From assembly GCA_964017185.1 (NCBI GenBank), contig OZ024880.1, positions 32,516,329 through 32,580,328 on the forward strand: a stretch of DNA of 64,000 nt. The letters run 5' to 3'. The position numbers and the translations under genes are program-made. This document shows positions 10,821 through 22,496 of the stretch, in pieces (positions within the stretch are counted from its first letter, which is position 1; each line of letters begins with the position of its first letter). The notes under the pieces were generated by a model, which had not been told where the DNA came from, ran no database searches, and saw only the letters and a list, made by a program, of their open reading frames with translations. This DNA is from Rugalucina vietnamica. Taxonomy: Eukaryota; Mollusca; Bivalvia; Lucinida; Lucinidae.

Positions 10821-12824
10821 CTAACTATTTTCGAGTTTCATGCTTGGATCACTTTCATCAGCAAAGTTCATTCTATTCAATGCAAATGCTTCATCCCTTG
10901 AAATAGAATGCTTTTTCTGCATATGCATCCGGTACGGCGTGCTCTGTATGAATCCATGGTTGCAAATGCCACATATGTATCTAAAGTCACCGGTATGAGT
11001 CATAACGTGTCGTTTGAGAGCAACTGGGTCAGCGAACTTCCTACCACAATAGCTACATTCCAAACTCGGGGCAAAGTGGGTCGCCCTGTGGCGCTCCATG
11101 TTATGTTTAGCAAAGAACTGATTACCACAGACATCACAAATATATCGTTTTACCTTCTGGTGCAAATTCATTATATGCTTTTGATAGCCTTTCTTCGTTA
11201 CAATGTCAATGCCACATGTTTCACAGTGATAGTATTGTCTATGTGTCTTTCTATGTCTCTCACGTTCTGGTATAGATGAAGCTACATGATCACAATGCTT
11301 ACAAGAAAGGTTTTGTATGGAATGGATTCGCTTATGGCTCACAAGTGACTTCTCATTCGCACATGTTTTGCCACAGATCTCACAGACTGCAAGGGCTTCA
11401 TCTGGTTCTGGCTTCATTGCTGCTGCCATATGCCTCCTTTCGTGTTCCCTCCTGGAATGTGTTCTTAAAACTTTGTTGCATATTTCACATGTGAAGTATT
11501 TATCTTTCTTCGGACGTCCCTTTGATTTCCTTGTAGCATTGTGACATCTGACCATGTGTTGTCTCAAGTATTCTTTCATTATGGCTTTCCCACACTCTTC
11601 ACATTTCAATATTTCTTTCTTGCGAGGATATATTTTCCTTTTAGCTTTTATACATAATTTGTTTGTTTGGTGCAATTTTTTGTTCGTTTGGATCCAAATA
11701 CGACCATTTTCCTCCCAAAATGGTATTTTATGTAAAGCCAAGAGATTTTCCTTTGTAAATTCGTCTTCAATAAACTTGTGGCAATGCTCACATTTCATGT
11801 ATTTGCACTCCAATTTGGCCCTTTTCCAAATTAGATCACCAGTGTCATCATCTGCACTGTCGGTACTTTCATCCATGTAAACAAAATCTGGTTCTGTATT
11901 GGTCCGTTCAGTATTTTCAGTTCCTGCTGGAATATAGTCAGGGTCATCTATATCAATTTTATGTACATTTTCATCAGAGTCACCATCAGCTTTATATGCA
12001 GCTTTCCTCTTTCGTCTCCTCAGATATGTCTTCCCTTCACTTTCATTTGGCCTAGTACTTATCAATCTGTTACGTATCCTCCGAAATTTCTTCTCACTAG
12101 TTTCGGTTCGCTTTGTACTAGTTACTGATTGGTATTTATCAGTTGATGAAAAACCTTTGGTTGTATCTTCCTTAGCTGTCCGTTTAATAGTATTTTCTGT
12201 TTTAATGCTATCATCGATTCTCGTAAGCGATATTCTTAGTTCTTGCAAATGAAGCATACGCTGTTTAAAATCAGTTTCAGAAATGTTCCTATAGTGGTTT
12301 GTTTCATCTCCAGAATTTTTCAAAAGACGAGCACTTTTCTTCTGTTTATTGGCCTTATCAAGACATGTTTTTGAAGAATTCACCAATAATCTTTTCGAAC
12401 CTGGTCTTTGTCTTGTTGTCACGGGCTCAGGTGCCATGTCCTTAGATTCTGGCTTTTCATTTGCATCTTCCCTATCAGTTTCATCAAGTTCATTATTCAG
12501 TTCATTGCTCAAATTATCATAGCCATCATAATTATCACTGTCAGAAATTTCTTCATTTTTTATGTTTTGAGTCAGTCCTGCAAAACCATCTGTATTGGTC
12601 TCATCAACATCAGACTGACATGTTTGTGTAGCAACGTCAGTTTTTGCAGATACCGGGAATGCCGTCTGTATTGTGTTGTTGTAAAAGTAAGAGCCACCTT
12701 CAACATGTTCTCGCATGTGATCATGAAGCAAATATGCCGTGTCAAAATATGTATTGCAACCTCCACATTCATATTCTTTCCTTAGTTTCTTTATTCTTTT
12801 GTTGAAACGATTCCTTTTCTTCAT
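10821..12824 (-). CDS. C2H2 zinc-finger protein, 667 aa (copy 1)
   Basis: One uninterrupted exon. One finger lies near the N-terminus (C20, C23, H36, H40) and eight form a C-terminal block: C408-H428, C446-H465, C481-H501, C508-H528, C534-H555, C563-H583, C590-H610, C618-H639. A degenerate C345-C348 pair lacks a second histidine. Residues 80-335 are acidic and low-complexity with basic patches (267-275), and an AT-hook-like KGRPKK is at 435-440. This fits a nuclear DNA-binding regulator; no KRAB, BTB or ZAD domain was seen, and the N-terminal C20-X2-C23 belongs to a finger. The exon is preceded by an acceptor (TCTCCTTGCAG, minus strand, AG at 12875-12874), so a 5' non-coding exon probably lies upstream. 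The ATG is the first in frame after that acceptor. The orthologue is unknown. Confidence 0.93.
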   Translation of the reverse strand: MKKRNRFNKRIKKLRKEYECGGCNTYFDTAYLLHDHMREHVEGGSYFYNNTIQTAFPVSAKTDVATQTCQSDVDETNTDGFAGLTQNIKNEEISDSDNYDGYDNLSNELNNELDETDREDANEKPESKDMAPEPVTTRQRPGSKRLLVNSSKTCLDKANKQKKSARLLKNSGDETNHYRNISETDFKQRMLHLQELRISLTRIDDSIKTENTIKRTAKEDTTKGFSSTDKYQSVTSTKRTETSEKKFRRIRNRLISTRPNESEGKTYLRRRKRKAAYKADGDSDENVHKIDIDDPDYIPAGTENTERTNTEPDFVYMDESTDSADDDTGDLIWKRAKLECKYMKCEHCHKFIEDEFTKENLLALHKIPFWEENGRIWIQTNKKLHQTNKLCIKAKRKIYPRKKEILKCEECGKAIMKEYLRQHMVRCHNATRKSKGRPKKDKYFTCEICNKVLRTHSRREHERRHMAAAMKPEPDEALAVCEICGKTCANEKSLVSHKRIHSIQNLSCKHCDHVASSIPERERHRKTHRQYYHCETCGIDIVTKKGYQKHIMNLHQKVKRYICDVCGNQFFAKHNMERHRATHFAPSLECSYCGRKFADPVALKRHVMTHTGDFRYICGICNHGFIQSTPYRMHMQKKHSISRDEAFALNRMNFADESDPSMKLENS

Positions 12825-12873
12825 TATTTAGTTGAGTGTGTTACCGGAGGAAGCAGCTGCCTTGAAAATATTC

Positions 12874-12884
12874 CTGCAAGGAGA
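12874..12884 (-). promoter_or_regulatory. Splice acceptor before the zinc-finger coding exon
   Basis: On the minus strand, TCTCCTTGCAG followed by GAATATTTTC is a good 3' splice site 50 bp before the start codon. The paralogue keeps it as TCTCTTTGCAG. It argues for a spliced 5' UTR and against copy 2 being a processed retrocopy. Confidence 0.6.
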
Positions 12885-13110
12885 TATCAGATACAAATGA
12901 AACCAGAGGACCAACGGCCCTGTAAACGCTCACCTGAGATCTGCTATATTAACCAAATATTTATCAAAAACATTTGCCCTTTATGGGGCCCCACCAACCA
13001 ATCAAAATTAAGGATTAGGGCAAAAGTAAACCAAACTGTAGAGGACTACTCTATAAACATTTCTGCAAAAATAGAATTCAAATATCTGCGACTGGACCAG
13101 AAGAAAATAG

Positions 13111-16100
13111 CTCGTCAGCATCGAATGACAGTTCTTCGTCATTGTCATCTAACATGTCCGATCTTCTTCACGAAATGCTAAACCAAAACCACCATTTATC
13201 TTTTGTACACTATAATGAACAAAGCTTACTACCTAAAATTGATTTATTACAGGCAGAACTACAGAATTTCGACAATATCGCACTGACCGAAACATGGCTA
13301 CACGCGGGTATTGATACTGAAGAACTCGTGCTCCAACCATTTAATCCTCCAGAACGCAAAGACAGACAAACTGACAGGCATGGGGGTGTGATTTTGTACA
13401 TTAAGGAAGGTATAAATTATCGTCGCAGGCATGATTTAGAAACCGGACGTGTCGAATGCATATGGATCGAGATAACTAATAGACAAAGGCACATTCTTTT
13501 TGGGATATTTTATCGACCACCTGAAGCAGATGCAGAATATTTCACTTTTATTGAACATTCGGTTAATATGGCCACTGATACTGGATGTAACGACATTGTA
13601 ATCACTGGAGACTTCAATTTAAATATGTTCAAAAATAATTCAGCGAGGAAGATAAATTTGTTTTGTTCAGATTTTGGAATGCACCAATCAATAACGGAGC
13701 CTATAAACTATACAGAACGTTCAGAACCTTCTTTAATAGACCTTATTCTGGTACATAACCCTGACAGTCTTGTTGCTAGTGGTGTTGGTGACCCTTTTCT
13801 TGAACAGAATTTACGGTTTCATTGTCCTATTTTCAGTCTCCTTAAATTTCCAAAAAACAAAAGTTAAATCATACACGCGGCAAATATGGAATTATGCACT
13901 CGGGAATTACGATCTTCTGCGAGCTAAGGCTTCTGAGACAGAGTGGGATTCTTTGCGTCATGCAAGTTTGGATACATACGTCATAAATTTCACAAACCAC
14001 ATTTTACAATTAGCGAAAGAATGCATACCCAACAAACTTGTGAGGATAAGACCTGCAGACCCACCATGGCTTACGTCATATATTAAAAGATTTATATGCA
14101 AACCAAAAAGAGCATACAGAAAAGCGAAACGAACAGATTTGGCTATTCACTGGGAAAAATTTAGGAGGCTACGAAACAAAGTCACTTTGCTCATACGGGA
14201 GTCCAAACAAGCACACACTGACAAAATTGCAAATAAACTCAAATCTGATTCCATTTCTTCTCGTAGCTGGTGGTCCATTCTCAAATCTTTCATTTCGCCA
14301 ACCTTTAAAACAGCAATACCACCGTTAGATCATAATGGTAGATTGTATACTGAAGAACAGGATAAAGCCAATCTTCTCAATACTTTTTTCTGCGAACAAA
14401 CAATCCTTAACGAACAACACGCCGCGCTTCCAGATATTACACCATATGCTGTCACAACACGCTTCGCTAGACTAGTCTTAACACCAGACGAAGTCGAATC
14501 GGTTTTGAAATCTTTAGCTGACGGCAAAGCTTCGGGTCCAAACGGTTTGAATAATCGAGTTCTTAAAGAGCTTGCAAGCGAAATCTCAGAACCTCTCTGT
14601 TCTCTTTTTAACAACTCTTTGAATCTAGGATCCTTCCCTACCCCCTGGAAGGAAGCTAATATCTCTCCGATTCCCAAAAAAGGTGACCTTTCTCTCTTAA
14701 GGAACCATAGGCCGGTATCTCTTCTGAATGCTGAATCAAAAGTCTTTGAACGCCTTGTTTTCAAACACCTCTTTAATCACATACGAGATAATAACATCTT
14801 AACTCCTTTACAATCAGCATTCATTCCAGGCGATTCAACTGTTAATCAGTTGACATTCCTCTACAATACATTCTGGATGAAGAGAAAGAAATCAGGGTTA
14901 TCTTTTGCGATATTAAAAAGGCTTTCGACCGTGTCTGGCATGCTGGCTTGTTACACAAACTCAAGGCGTGTGGTATCTCAGATAATATTCTCGACTGGTT
15001 TAAAGATTACTTATTTGAAAGAAGGCAGAGAGTTGTCCTTCCTGGTATTTATTCCGAATGGTCATATACCAAAGCCGGTGTTCCACAGGGCTCAGTCCTA
15101 GGGCCATTACTTTTTTTGATATTTATTAATGACATTGTTACTGACATTGGTTCTAATATTCGACTCTTTGCTGATGATACCAGTCTTTATATCGTAGTAA
15201 CAGATCCAGACGCATCAGCCGAAATACTGTCATCGGATCTCATGAAAATTGACAACTGGGCCGATCAATGGCTAGTTACATTTCAGCCACCCAAGACAAA
15301 TATCTCTTATCATGACGCGGAAGACTGACAAACCTGCTCATCCTCCACTTTTTATGCAAAATCACGAAATTAAAGAAGTCAATTCACACAAACATCTTGG
15401 ATTACATTTTTCTCATGATGGATCTTGGCACCACCAGATAAAATATATTAAAGATAAGGCTTGGGCACGAGTCAATGTAATGAGAAAACTTAAATTTAAA
15501 CTTGATCGTAAATCTCTTGAAACAATATACACTTCATTCATCAGGCCGATTCTCGAATATGGAGACGTTGTCTGGGACAATTGCGCCCAATATGAGAAAG
15601 ACGAATTAGAGAAGATTCAAAATGAAGCTGCCCGAATAGCTACTGGCACTACTCGTTTAGTATCTCTTGAATCACTTTACAACGAAATTAATTGGGATTC
15701 CCTTCAGAAAAGACGCAATGACCACAAGCTTACTCTCTTTTTTAAAATGAAAAACAACTTGACGCCACAATATCTTTCTGATCTTGTCCCTCAGACAGTA
15801 GGCCAATCCACAAGGTACAGCTTAAGGAATTCGAATGACCTTCAAACTATATACACGCGAACAGCTTTATATCACAACTCTTTTCTGCCGTCTACTATCA
15901 GGGACTGGAATAACCTGACATCTGAAACAAGACAGATTGGTAATGTTAATACCTTCAAACACTATTTAAACAGAGAAAGAGAACGTGTTCCTAAGTACTT
16001 TTACAACGGCAGCAGGAGAGGTCAAATGCTACATACTCGTCTTCGCACTAAGTGCAGTAGCTTAAATAAAGATCTTTTCGATAAGAAAATAGTTGTATCT

Positions 16101-16815
16101 CCCCAGTGTAATTGCGGAAGAATTGAGAGCACCTATCACTACTTTTTTGAATGTCCAATTTATGCAAACCACCGTTTAGAATTGTTCACTAGCTTACCAC
16201 AGCACATTAATGTAACACTAAATCTTATTCTTTCCGGTGATACCCTCTTGTCCGATGACATTAATTCCACTATATTTCAAAAAGTTCAAAAATACATCAT
16301 CGACACCAAGCGCTTTGACAACTAGTTAAACATATCAAGAGCACGACTGTAATTTCAATGTATCTTCCCGCGTTTCCCCTGGGCTTATTTGTGTGCACCC
16401 AATCTCATTTAAACATTGTTCTTTTCATTTCTTTTAATTTAGATATTTTTTTCATTCCTAATTTCACCTCTGTTTCATACCCACTTTCAAGAAGCTTCAA
16501 ATAACAGAATACATTACAGACTGAATTAACAGGTTAAGAGGTTTCACTCAAGAGATTTGTTTGTATCGAATCTACTATCTATCCTCTCTTTCTTTCGTTT
16601 TCTTACTATAAATGCTAAACCACCTTTTCATGAGATTATGTATAGAATACCTACGGCAATATAGAAAAAAATGTCAATCCATCACAGGAGAAGAACAAAA
16701 TACTGAAAATAGGCAATTTTGCTTCCGTTCTTATCCTTTTTCAGATGTGTTTCCTTGTAGTTTATGTATGTATGTCTATATTGTAAATAATCATGAAATA
16801 AAATATGTTTAAACC
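13111..16815 (+). mobile_element. Near full-length LINE (EN-RT non-LTR retrotransposon), inactive
   Basis: A 3.7-kb non-LTR element sits inside a monomer of the surrounding tandem element. The short direct repeat AAATAG at 13105-13110 and 16816-16821 is a plausible target duplication, and the intact monomer at 17219-17260 shows the pre-insertion sequence. One endonuclease and reverse-transcriptase polyprotein with frame breaks fills it; no ORF1 is recognisable. The 3' end (ATGAAATAAAATATGTTTAAACC) has no poly-A. The type is CR1/Jockey-like, with the clade not assigned. Confidence 0.88.
13142..16325 (+). pseudogene. LINE endonuclease-reverse transcriptase, frameshifted
   Basis: APE-type endonuclease occupies 13142-13860 with LTETWL, GGVILYIK, GIFYRPP, ITGDFNLN and LIDLILV. 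The late SDH motif is changed to RFH before CPIF. The frame then shifts near 13855 into a linker and RT (palm with ADGKASGPNGLN, FCDIKKAFDRVWH, GVPQGSVLGP, FADD at about 15166). Further shifts lie near 14870 and 15297. The last frame (15312-16325) carries the thumb and a C-terminal CNCGRIESTYHYFFEC motif, a zinc-knuckle-like end seen in several LINE lineages. RT catalytic residues are intact, so decay is by at least three frameshifts rather than active-site loss. Confidence 0.9.
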
Positions 16816-18260
16816 AAATAGCCAATTTCCACTTTTCCCGTTTTAAGTCTATCGAAACTTTAAGTTGCCATACCAACCAGATTTCTCATCCGACTGAAAT
16901 AAAAAAAAAAAAAACAACAAAATATGTAGAGACTACTGTCTCGTCCTTGTGGTGGAATCTTGGATTAAGTCCGTCAGCCCGGCATGACGAAAAACTGCCA
17001 CTTTCTTCTACTACTACTACTAGAGACTACTGTCAGGAACATGTATACAAAGTACAGGCTTCATGCCGTAGACAATTTCTGAGGAGAAGATTTTTAAATG
17101 TTTTTCCTTATGTGGCCCCAGCAACCAATCAAAATAAAGGATTAGGAAAAAAGTCACTTGAAACATAGAGATATACTCAATAAATATTTCTGCAAAGACA
17201 AAATTCAAATACCTACAATTGGTCCAGAAAAAATAGCTAATTTCCACTTTTCCTATTATAAGTCTATGGAAACCATAGCAACCAGAGTTCTTATTCGACT
17301 GGAATAAAAAAAAAACACAAATTATGTAGAGGCTACTGTCAGGAACATGTATACAAAGTACAGGATTCATCCACTTGACAATTTCTGAGAAGATTTTTGA
17401 ATGTTTTTTTTTTCTTCAAAATTGTGCCTTTTATGGGGTGCCAGCAACCAATCAAAATAAAGGATTAGGACAAAACTCACAAGTAACGTCAAACACTACT
17501 CAATAAACATTTCTGCAAAAACAAAATTCAAATGTCTGCAATTTTAGCGAAAAAATAGCCGATTTCCACTTTTCCCATTATAAGGAACTTCAAGTTGCCA
17601 TAGCAACCAGAGTTCTTATCCGCCTGGAATAAAAAACATAAATTATGTAGAGGCCACTGTCAGGAACATGTATACAAAGTACAGGCTTAATCCCTTTGAC
17701 AGTTTCTGAGAAGAAGATTTTTGAATGTTTTTTTGAAATTTTGCCCTATATGGGGCCCCTACAACCAATCAAAATAAAGGATTAAGACAAAAGTCATATG
17801 AAACGTAGAGGACTACTCAATAAACATTTCTGCAAAAACAAAATTCAAATATCTCCAAGAAGATAGAAAAAACTGGCAATTTTCACTTTTTTTCAATTAT
17901 AAGTCTATGGGAATCATAAGTTACCATAGCAACCAGAGTCCTTATCCGATCAAACCAAAAACACAATTATTCTTTCCCCCTACCTGTAGATGGTGTATGT
18001 GTAATATGAGAACAATCGGCCCAGCGGTTTCAGAGAAGAAGATCTTTGAAATTGTGGACGACGACGGACGGACGCCGGACGGACGAACAGACGCCGGATC
18101 ATGGGTATACTATAAGCTCACCTGTGAGCCTTCAGCTCAGATGAGCTAAAAAGGAATCCCATATACATAGGTTATTCAACTGGAAATGGAAAAACCCTCT
18201 GAGCTGCTAACCAGTGCAGCCCCTCTCAGCTGCTAACCAGCGCAACACAAAAGTCACTTT

Positions 18261-18950
18261 TCCCAGAATCATCAGTGATTCCTCAGTTTGATTCATCATG
18301 GTGTTTATTATAATTTATTTGCCTGTCCGTGATGATTCATTGACTCGTTAGAGATTCACCACGAGGATAAAATAACTAAATAAAATTTTGTGAACCACTG
18401 CACAAGCTGAAGGTGATGTTAGTTAACAACCTTAATATAAATAAAATATAATTGTTAGATCCTTTGGAAGCAGTAAAAACATTCAAAGAGAGAAGGTGGG
18501 CCATATTGTACAATTTCGGGTAATGAACCTTCATCAGTGACCCTTTACAAAACTGGCAGCGAAAGCCAGACATTCATGATTACTGCAATTTCTAGAATTT
18601 ACACAAGTATAGTCTAAATCAAAGACTAATATTCCAAAAGAGGCCAAATATTCTAAATTCTGTTAAGATGGTGTTACTTAACATACAATATATTTGAAAT
18701 ACTCCAAATATTTTCACTTATCTCAAAGGATCGATTTAAAATCGATTTAAGGCCCCGTAATTTTATATTACTGACCATTCCAAGGGGATACAAGTATCTA
18801 TTGTGGTTGTAACTGTTTTATGTTTTGGTGTTGAATTTTGTGCTGTTTCCATCTTATTGACGTTTTCATATATTTAGTTAGATCCATAAAACTGAGTTAC
18901 CACCTACTGGGAAAGGGAAATAGCTGCTCAGCTATTTCAGAAGTCTTCTC
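18261..18950 (+). repeat. Dispersed repeat X, long form containing one satellite-like monomer
   Basis: The left part (18261-18425, with GTTAGAGATTCACCACGAGGA) and right part (18745-18925, with TTATGTTTTGGTGTTGAA) match the repeat that breaks the LINE at 53340-53838. Between them, 18432-18718 is a diverged reverse-orientation copy of the 378-bp monomer forming the array at 28105-33313. This is the only monomer seen outside the array. Confidence 0.75.
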
Positions 18951-18951
18951 T

Positions 18952-19234
18952 ATAATATTGTGAAAGCCTAATGTGATGGCAAACTCACCAGCATGGGATT
19001 TTTAGAGAGATGATTATCAGCATGATGTCAGCATCATTTGTTTTATTAGCCATTTTCAAGTTCACGACATGACTTACTAGAGTAAACAACTAAACATATT
19101 TTAATGGATACTCCAAACCTGGGGCACTTTTTTGGCCACAGTCAAGCAAAACAAATTGTATGCATTAGAAAAGTCAACATACTGAACTATCTATATCTGT
19201 AACATCACCTTTAATATGAAGTGGATTAAAATTT
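18952..19234 (+). repeat. Flank segment R, copy 1 (part of the segmental duplication)
   Basis: It aligns with 44226-44485, sharing AATATTGTGAAAGCCTAATG, TTTTTTGGCCACAGTCAAGC and AATATGAAGTGGATTAAAAT. In copy 2 it sits directly after the zinc-finger flank. Here it is separated from the gene by 6 kb of repeats and cut off on its right by the composite block starting at 19235. Confidence 0.8.
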
Positions 19235-19236
19235 AA

Positions 19237-19548
19237 ATGTTTGAAATAACATACATATTTATTAATCTATACTCACGATAATATTACTCTGCTACTCTCT
19301 CTATTCCCCCATGAACGCAGACTTATTACCAGCCGTGTAAGACGCCGATACGTTTGTAACCCGTGTGAAATCAACCACCGTAAAATCATGCAAGTCGTGA
19401 ACCGATAACAGTAAACTTCCTCTTTTTGCGAGAAAATAAGGAAAGTACAGATATGCGGGGAGGCGGGAAGCAGAGTAAATGTCTGCTCGGGCTTATCGTA
19501 ATATTATCGTGAGTATAGATTAATAAATATGTATGTTATTTCAAACAT
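19237..19548. mobile_element. MITE with >50-bp perfect inverted ends, TTAA-flanked
   Basis: 19235-19287 and 19498-19550 are perfect inverted copies (outer AAATGTTTGAAATAACATAC, inner ACTCACGATAATATTAC). TTAA lies at both edges (19233-19236 and 19549-19552), which would fit a piggyBac-like target, although the flanking TTTAAA is itself palindromic. Its left half (19271-19429) is near-identical, inverted, to 33504-33662. Confidence 0.65.
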
Positions 19549-20253
19549 TTAAAATTTATTACATCTAACTCACGATAAAATTACTCTGCCAAACAGATTT
19601 TATCTATAAGGACGGTGGGAATAATCTGGACTGAATGGAAAACAAGTCATAGACTTACCATTCGAACTGGGTTACAATAAGATTCGGCGTAGGCACAACA
19701 GGGCTGGAATTGTCCATGGCATAAGAATGCACATGAAGCCAACCCGGAGATTGCCAAATCTGAGCTAATAAATTCGAGTTGCTACTATGGCTGCCGCAGG
19801 GCCGGATCCAGACCATAAGCCTTTGGAGGGACACCAATAGGCCAGGGGTCAAGGGGGCCGCCTAGGCCCCCTGTGGGTCTAGGGCAAAGCCATGGTGGGG
19901 GTTCAAAATGCAAAACGATTTCCTGCATTTAAGATGCCTTAAGTGGGCTCTCCTTAAAAGAATTTCTAGCTTATCTTTTCATCTTTGAGTTGAACGGAAA
20001 CGCTGATAATCGTGACTGCTGATAAATATATGCAGTTTGTTGGCTTTCTGATGCATTGGCTCATTTATTAACTTAATATGCACATCTATAATTTAAGTAA
20101 AGCAGAGAAAACATTCAACAAAATCATTATTAACAAATGTAAACACTGAAGATCAAAATGGTTGAATTCTTAATAGTGGACCTATGTTGATCCATATTCT
20201 AGTCTTTTAAGTTTGCACTATTGAATGTTAACCTTGTAATTCACTGTTCAATG

Positions 20254-21673
20254 TCACTGAGTCTCCTCATCATCAGCCAAGATATCAGGCAGAACCATGC
20301 GTCTAGGATTTTTCCTAGCATAGAGTTTTACAATGTCCCTAGGTTCAATGTGAATGTCTCTGTGTCTGCTTAACAGACAAAGTCCAGTGAGTCTGTCCTG
20401 CTCCATGGTAGCCCGCAACTTGGTCTTCACTATTCCCAATGTGCTTATGTTCATCTCACATTCACAAGATGTTACAGGGAATGTGGCAGTGATTTGGAGC
20501 ACTGTCTTTATATTGGGGTAGAGTTGTCCATTGCACACTTTTAGGGTTTCCTGTAGTGTGGCTGGAGGAGTCTGATCTGTCCACTTCCTCCTCCAGAGCT
20601 CAATCTCTTGGCTCAATGTAGCAGGGGAGGGAAGATCATCTTAAAAAAATGACAGCGTCTGTGCCTTCACTGAAGTTTCTACTGGCGGAATGAGATGTAG
20701 GCCCATGGTCCCCTTTCTGTTCAGCTCACAGAATCTGTCCGCCATCTGTTGATTTAGATGGTCCAGGAAAGGTATCACAAGAGAGCGTTTGTAATACTCT
20801 TCTGGTGTTGAGGATGGTGTGTTGGCTCTCTTGGTTTGCCTTCCACAGAGACTTGGGACAGATGGCTGAACATCAATTGTCTCCGCCAGTTTAACTGCTT
20901 CAGTGAAGAGCTCCCCACTGTATGGATCTATATTCTCTCGCAGCTTCCTCAATGTGTCCGCAACTATAGTCACCTCATCCATGGCCCTCACAATGTCTAA
21001 CGCTCTTCCTGAAAAATAACAGAGATATATGAGCAAAACAGTAGACCAGATAAAATAAATCCATGGACAAGTCTTCACAATAGACTCTAGGATCACCATG
21101 TTGTTTTCTTGGCGCTTTCTCAGGGCGGAATCCATCTGGATAACAATATTGGTATTCTCCTCCATACAACCAATGAACTTCTCGGCCCGATAACGATTGT
21201 CGGCATGTGCTTGATAGCCAGCCCCACCATCTGATTTGCAACCTCTGCTCCCAAAGAGATGTTCGTTACACTTCTCTTTTGCATGTTTCCAGTTTCGATA
21301 GACAGATTTCACTAGTACCCCACGTTTACCATCTCTGTCACAAGGAAACATGCAGCAGAAGATGCACAGAATCCCATCAGTCTTCTCACTGTAAACCAAT
21401 CCTGGGTATTCTGAAAGCCACTGTCGCTGAAAACTTCTCTTCTTCGGTCCGAACTGGGACAGGGGAAAGGTTGTTCCCAGTTTTGGTGTCCAGTCATTTT
21501 TCAAGATACGAAACTTCAACGAATCCTCCAAAGGCCTGTTGATGTAGTCAGTAATGTCAGACAGAAACAGACCAGGACTCTGGTCAGATGTACTTTGCTG
21601 GCTGTTTGCTGAATTGTCTTTGTCTTCATGACTCGGAGTGTCCTGGCTGCTGGCCTCAGATGATGACTCAACA
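20254..21673 (-). pseudogene. hAT transposase (TTF-type zinc finger, ZMYM/P52-like), internally deleted
   Basis: On the minus strand an acceptor (TTTCTACTTTCAG, about 21674) opens an exon with DITDYINRPLEDSLKF and then a TTF/BED-like finger (SFQRQWLSEYPGLVYS, ILCIFC). After ENNMVILESIVKT the sequence runs into intron-like DNA with acceptor TATTTTTCAG (about 21009) and resumes at GRALDIVRAMDEVT. The central RNase-H-fold region expected between these parts is absent. An in-frame TAA lies at 20641-20643, after which the hAT dimerisation domain follows (YPNIKTVLQITATFPVTSCE, then LRATMEQDRLTGLCLLS), ending at 20254. It cannot encode an active transposase. Confidence 0.85.
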
Positions 21674-22446
21674 CTGAAAGTAGAAATAAGTGATATTTGA
21701 TTCGGGATCTTATTTTTTAAGAAACATTAATGCAGAAGAATGCGTTCAAGTGCCATGTCACATGCGCTAAGAGAATATATGCTGAAAATTGTGGTCAGTG
21801 CCCTGTGACCTACCCCCCCCCCCCCCGAAAAAATAATCATGACAATGTCACATCATGTCCACAAAGCTGCACAGAATATTGTGTGCTCTACTCTCCCTGA
21901 CTAAATTTTTCAGTCTATTTCCCTAGATACCCCACCCATCACTGACCACAGTAAAAACGAAAGTAGATAACAAATACAAAATAAACAAACCATGCTCGTT
22001 TCGCTGGAGAAAAATAAGACGTGATCACCGCAGATCGCTTCATTTTGAGAGAATGACATGTAATGACTTACCGATTGCATTATAAGTTGATAGATTATTG
22101 TTTTATGGCCATCATTAAAATTTTGGTAATTTTTGTCCAACATCAAACGCACCGACAAGCGAAACCGTGTTCCTTTACTCTCATTCGATTGGTCAAATGG
22201 GCACTTACTCGACCAATCAAATTGATCGTTGCAACTTCCCTTGAACACTGTGCAATGCCGTTTCGGTCGATACGGCATCTGGTTTTCTGTAAATCATTTC
22301 GCGCGACAGGCGGTAAGATAACCGGGATTATCTACTGCTAGGGGCACAATAACAGCAGCCAGACACAGTTGTTTGCAATTTGCAATGTCTTAATTGGGGG
22401 CATTTGGTGTAACATGGTCAATGCACAAGAAAAAAAAAGGCTTGCT

Positions 22447-22496
22447 GGGGGGGGGGGGGGGGGGCACGGACCCGAGTGCCCCCCCCCCCCCCCCCC
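22447..22496. repeat. G18/C18 perfect hairpin
   Basis: Eighteen G (22447-22464), CAC, an 8-base loop GGACCCGA, GTG and eighteen C (22479-22496) form a 21-bp perfect stem. It sits just inside the right end of the hAT relic. Either strand could alternatively form a G-quadruplex and i-motif. Exact run lengths may be unreliable in assembly. Confidence 0.9.

Larger units (their letters stand above)
10500..12911 (-). repeat. Segmental duplication, copy 1 (zinc-finger gene)
   Basis: This segment is near-identical to 41905-44225, about 31.28 kb away in the same orientation. It covers the whole coding exon, about 50 bp past a conserved splice acceptor, and roughly 300 bp downstream. Copy 1 keeps about 120 bp (10617-10736) that copy 2 lacks. 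Homology on the upstream side resumes beyond the insertions at 18952-19234 and about 33684-33703. Confidence 0.9.
12895..18152 (+). mobile_element. Helitron-like tandem-core element (family H2), interrupted by a LINE
   Basis: It starts with AAACCAGAGGACCA and an AACGCTCACCTGA block and ends with a GGACGGAC-rich segment, the hairpin GAGCC-TTC-AGCTC and AGCTAAAAA. The core is about four monomers of 305-320 bp (starts near 12960, 17032, 17337, 17657), each with CAACCAATCAAAATAAAGG, AACATTTCTGCAAAAACAAA and CCATAGCAACCAGAG. The first monomer is split at 13110/16816 by a LINE. Helitron affinity is inferred from the 3' hairpin and CTAA end; no Rep-helicase is encoded. Confidence 0.65.

Noticed and set aside
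10908-12785. Several plus-strand frames of 70-125 codons opposite the zinc-finger exon (also 42190-44067)
   Set aside because: They are antisense shadows of a strongly coding minus-strand exon and recur in both copies only because the DNA is duplicated.
10821-12824. Zinc-finger copies as processed retrogenes because each is a single exon
   Set aside because: Both keep a good splice acceptor upstream of the ATG and share non-transcribed flanks; no poly-A tail or retro-target duplication was seen. DNA-level duplication explains them better.
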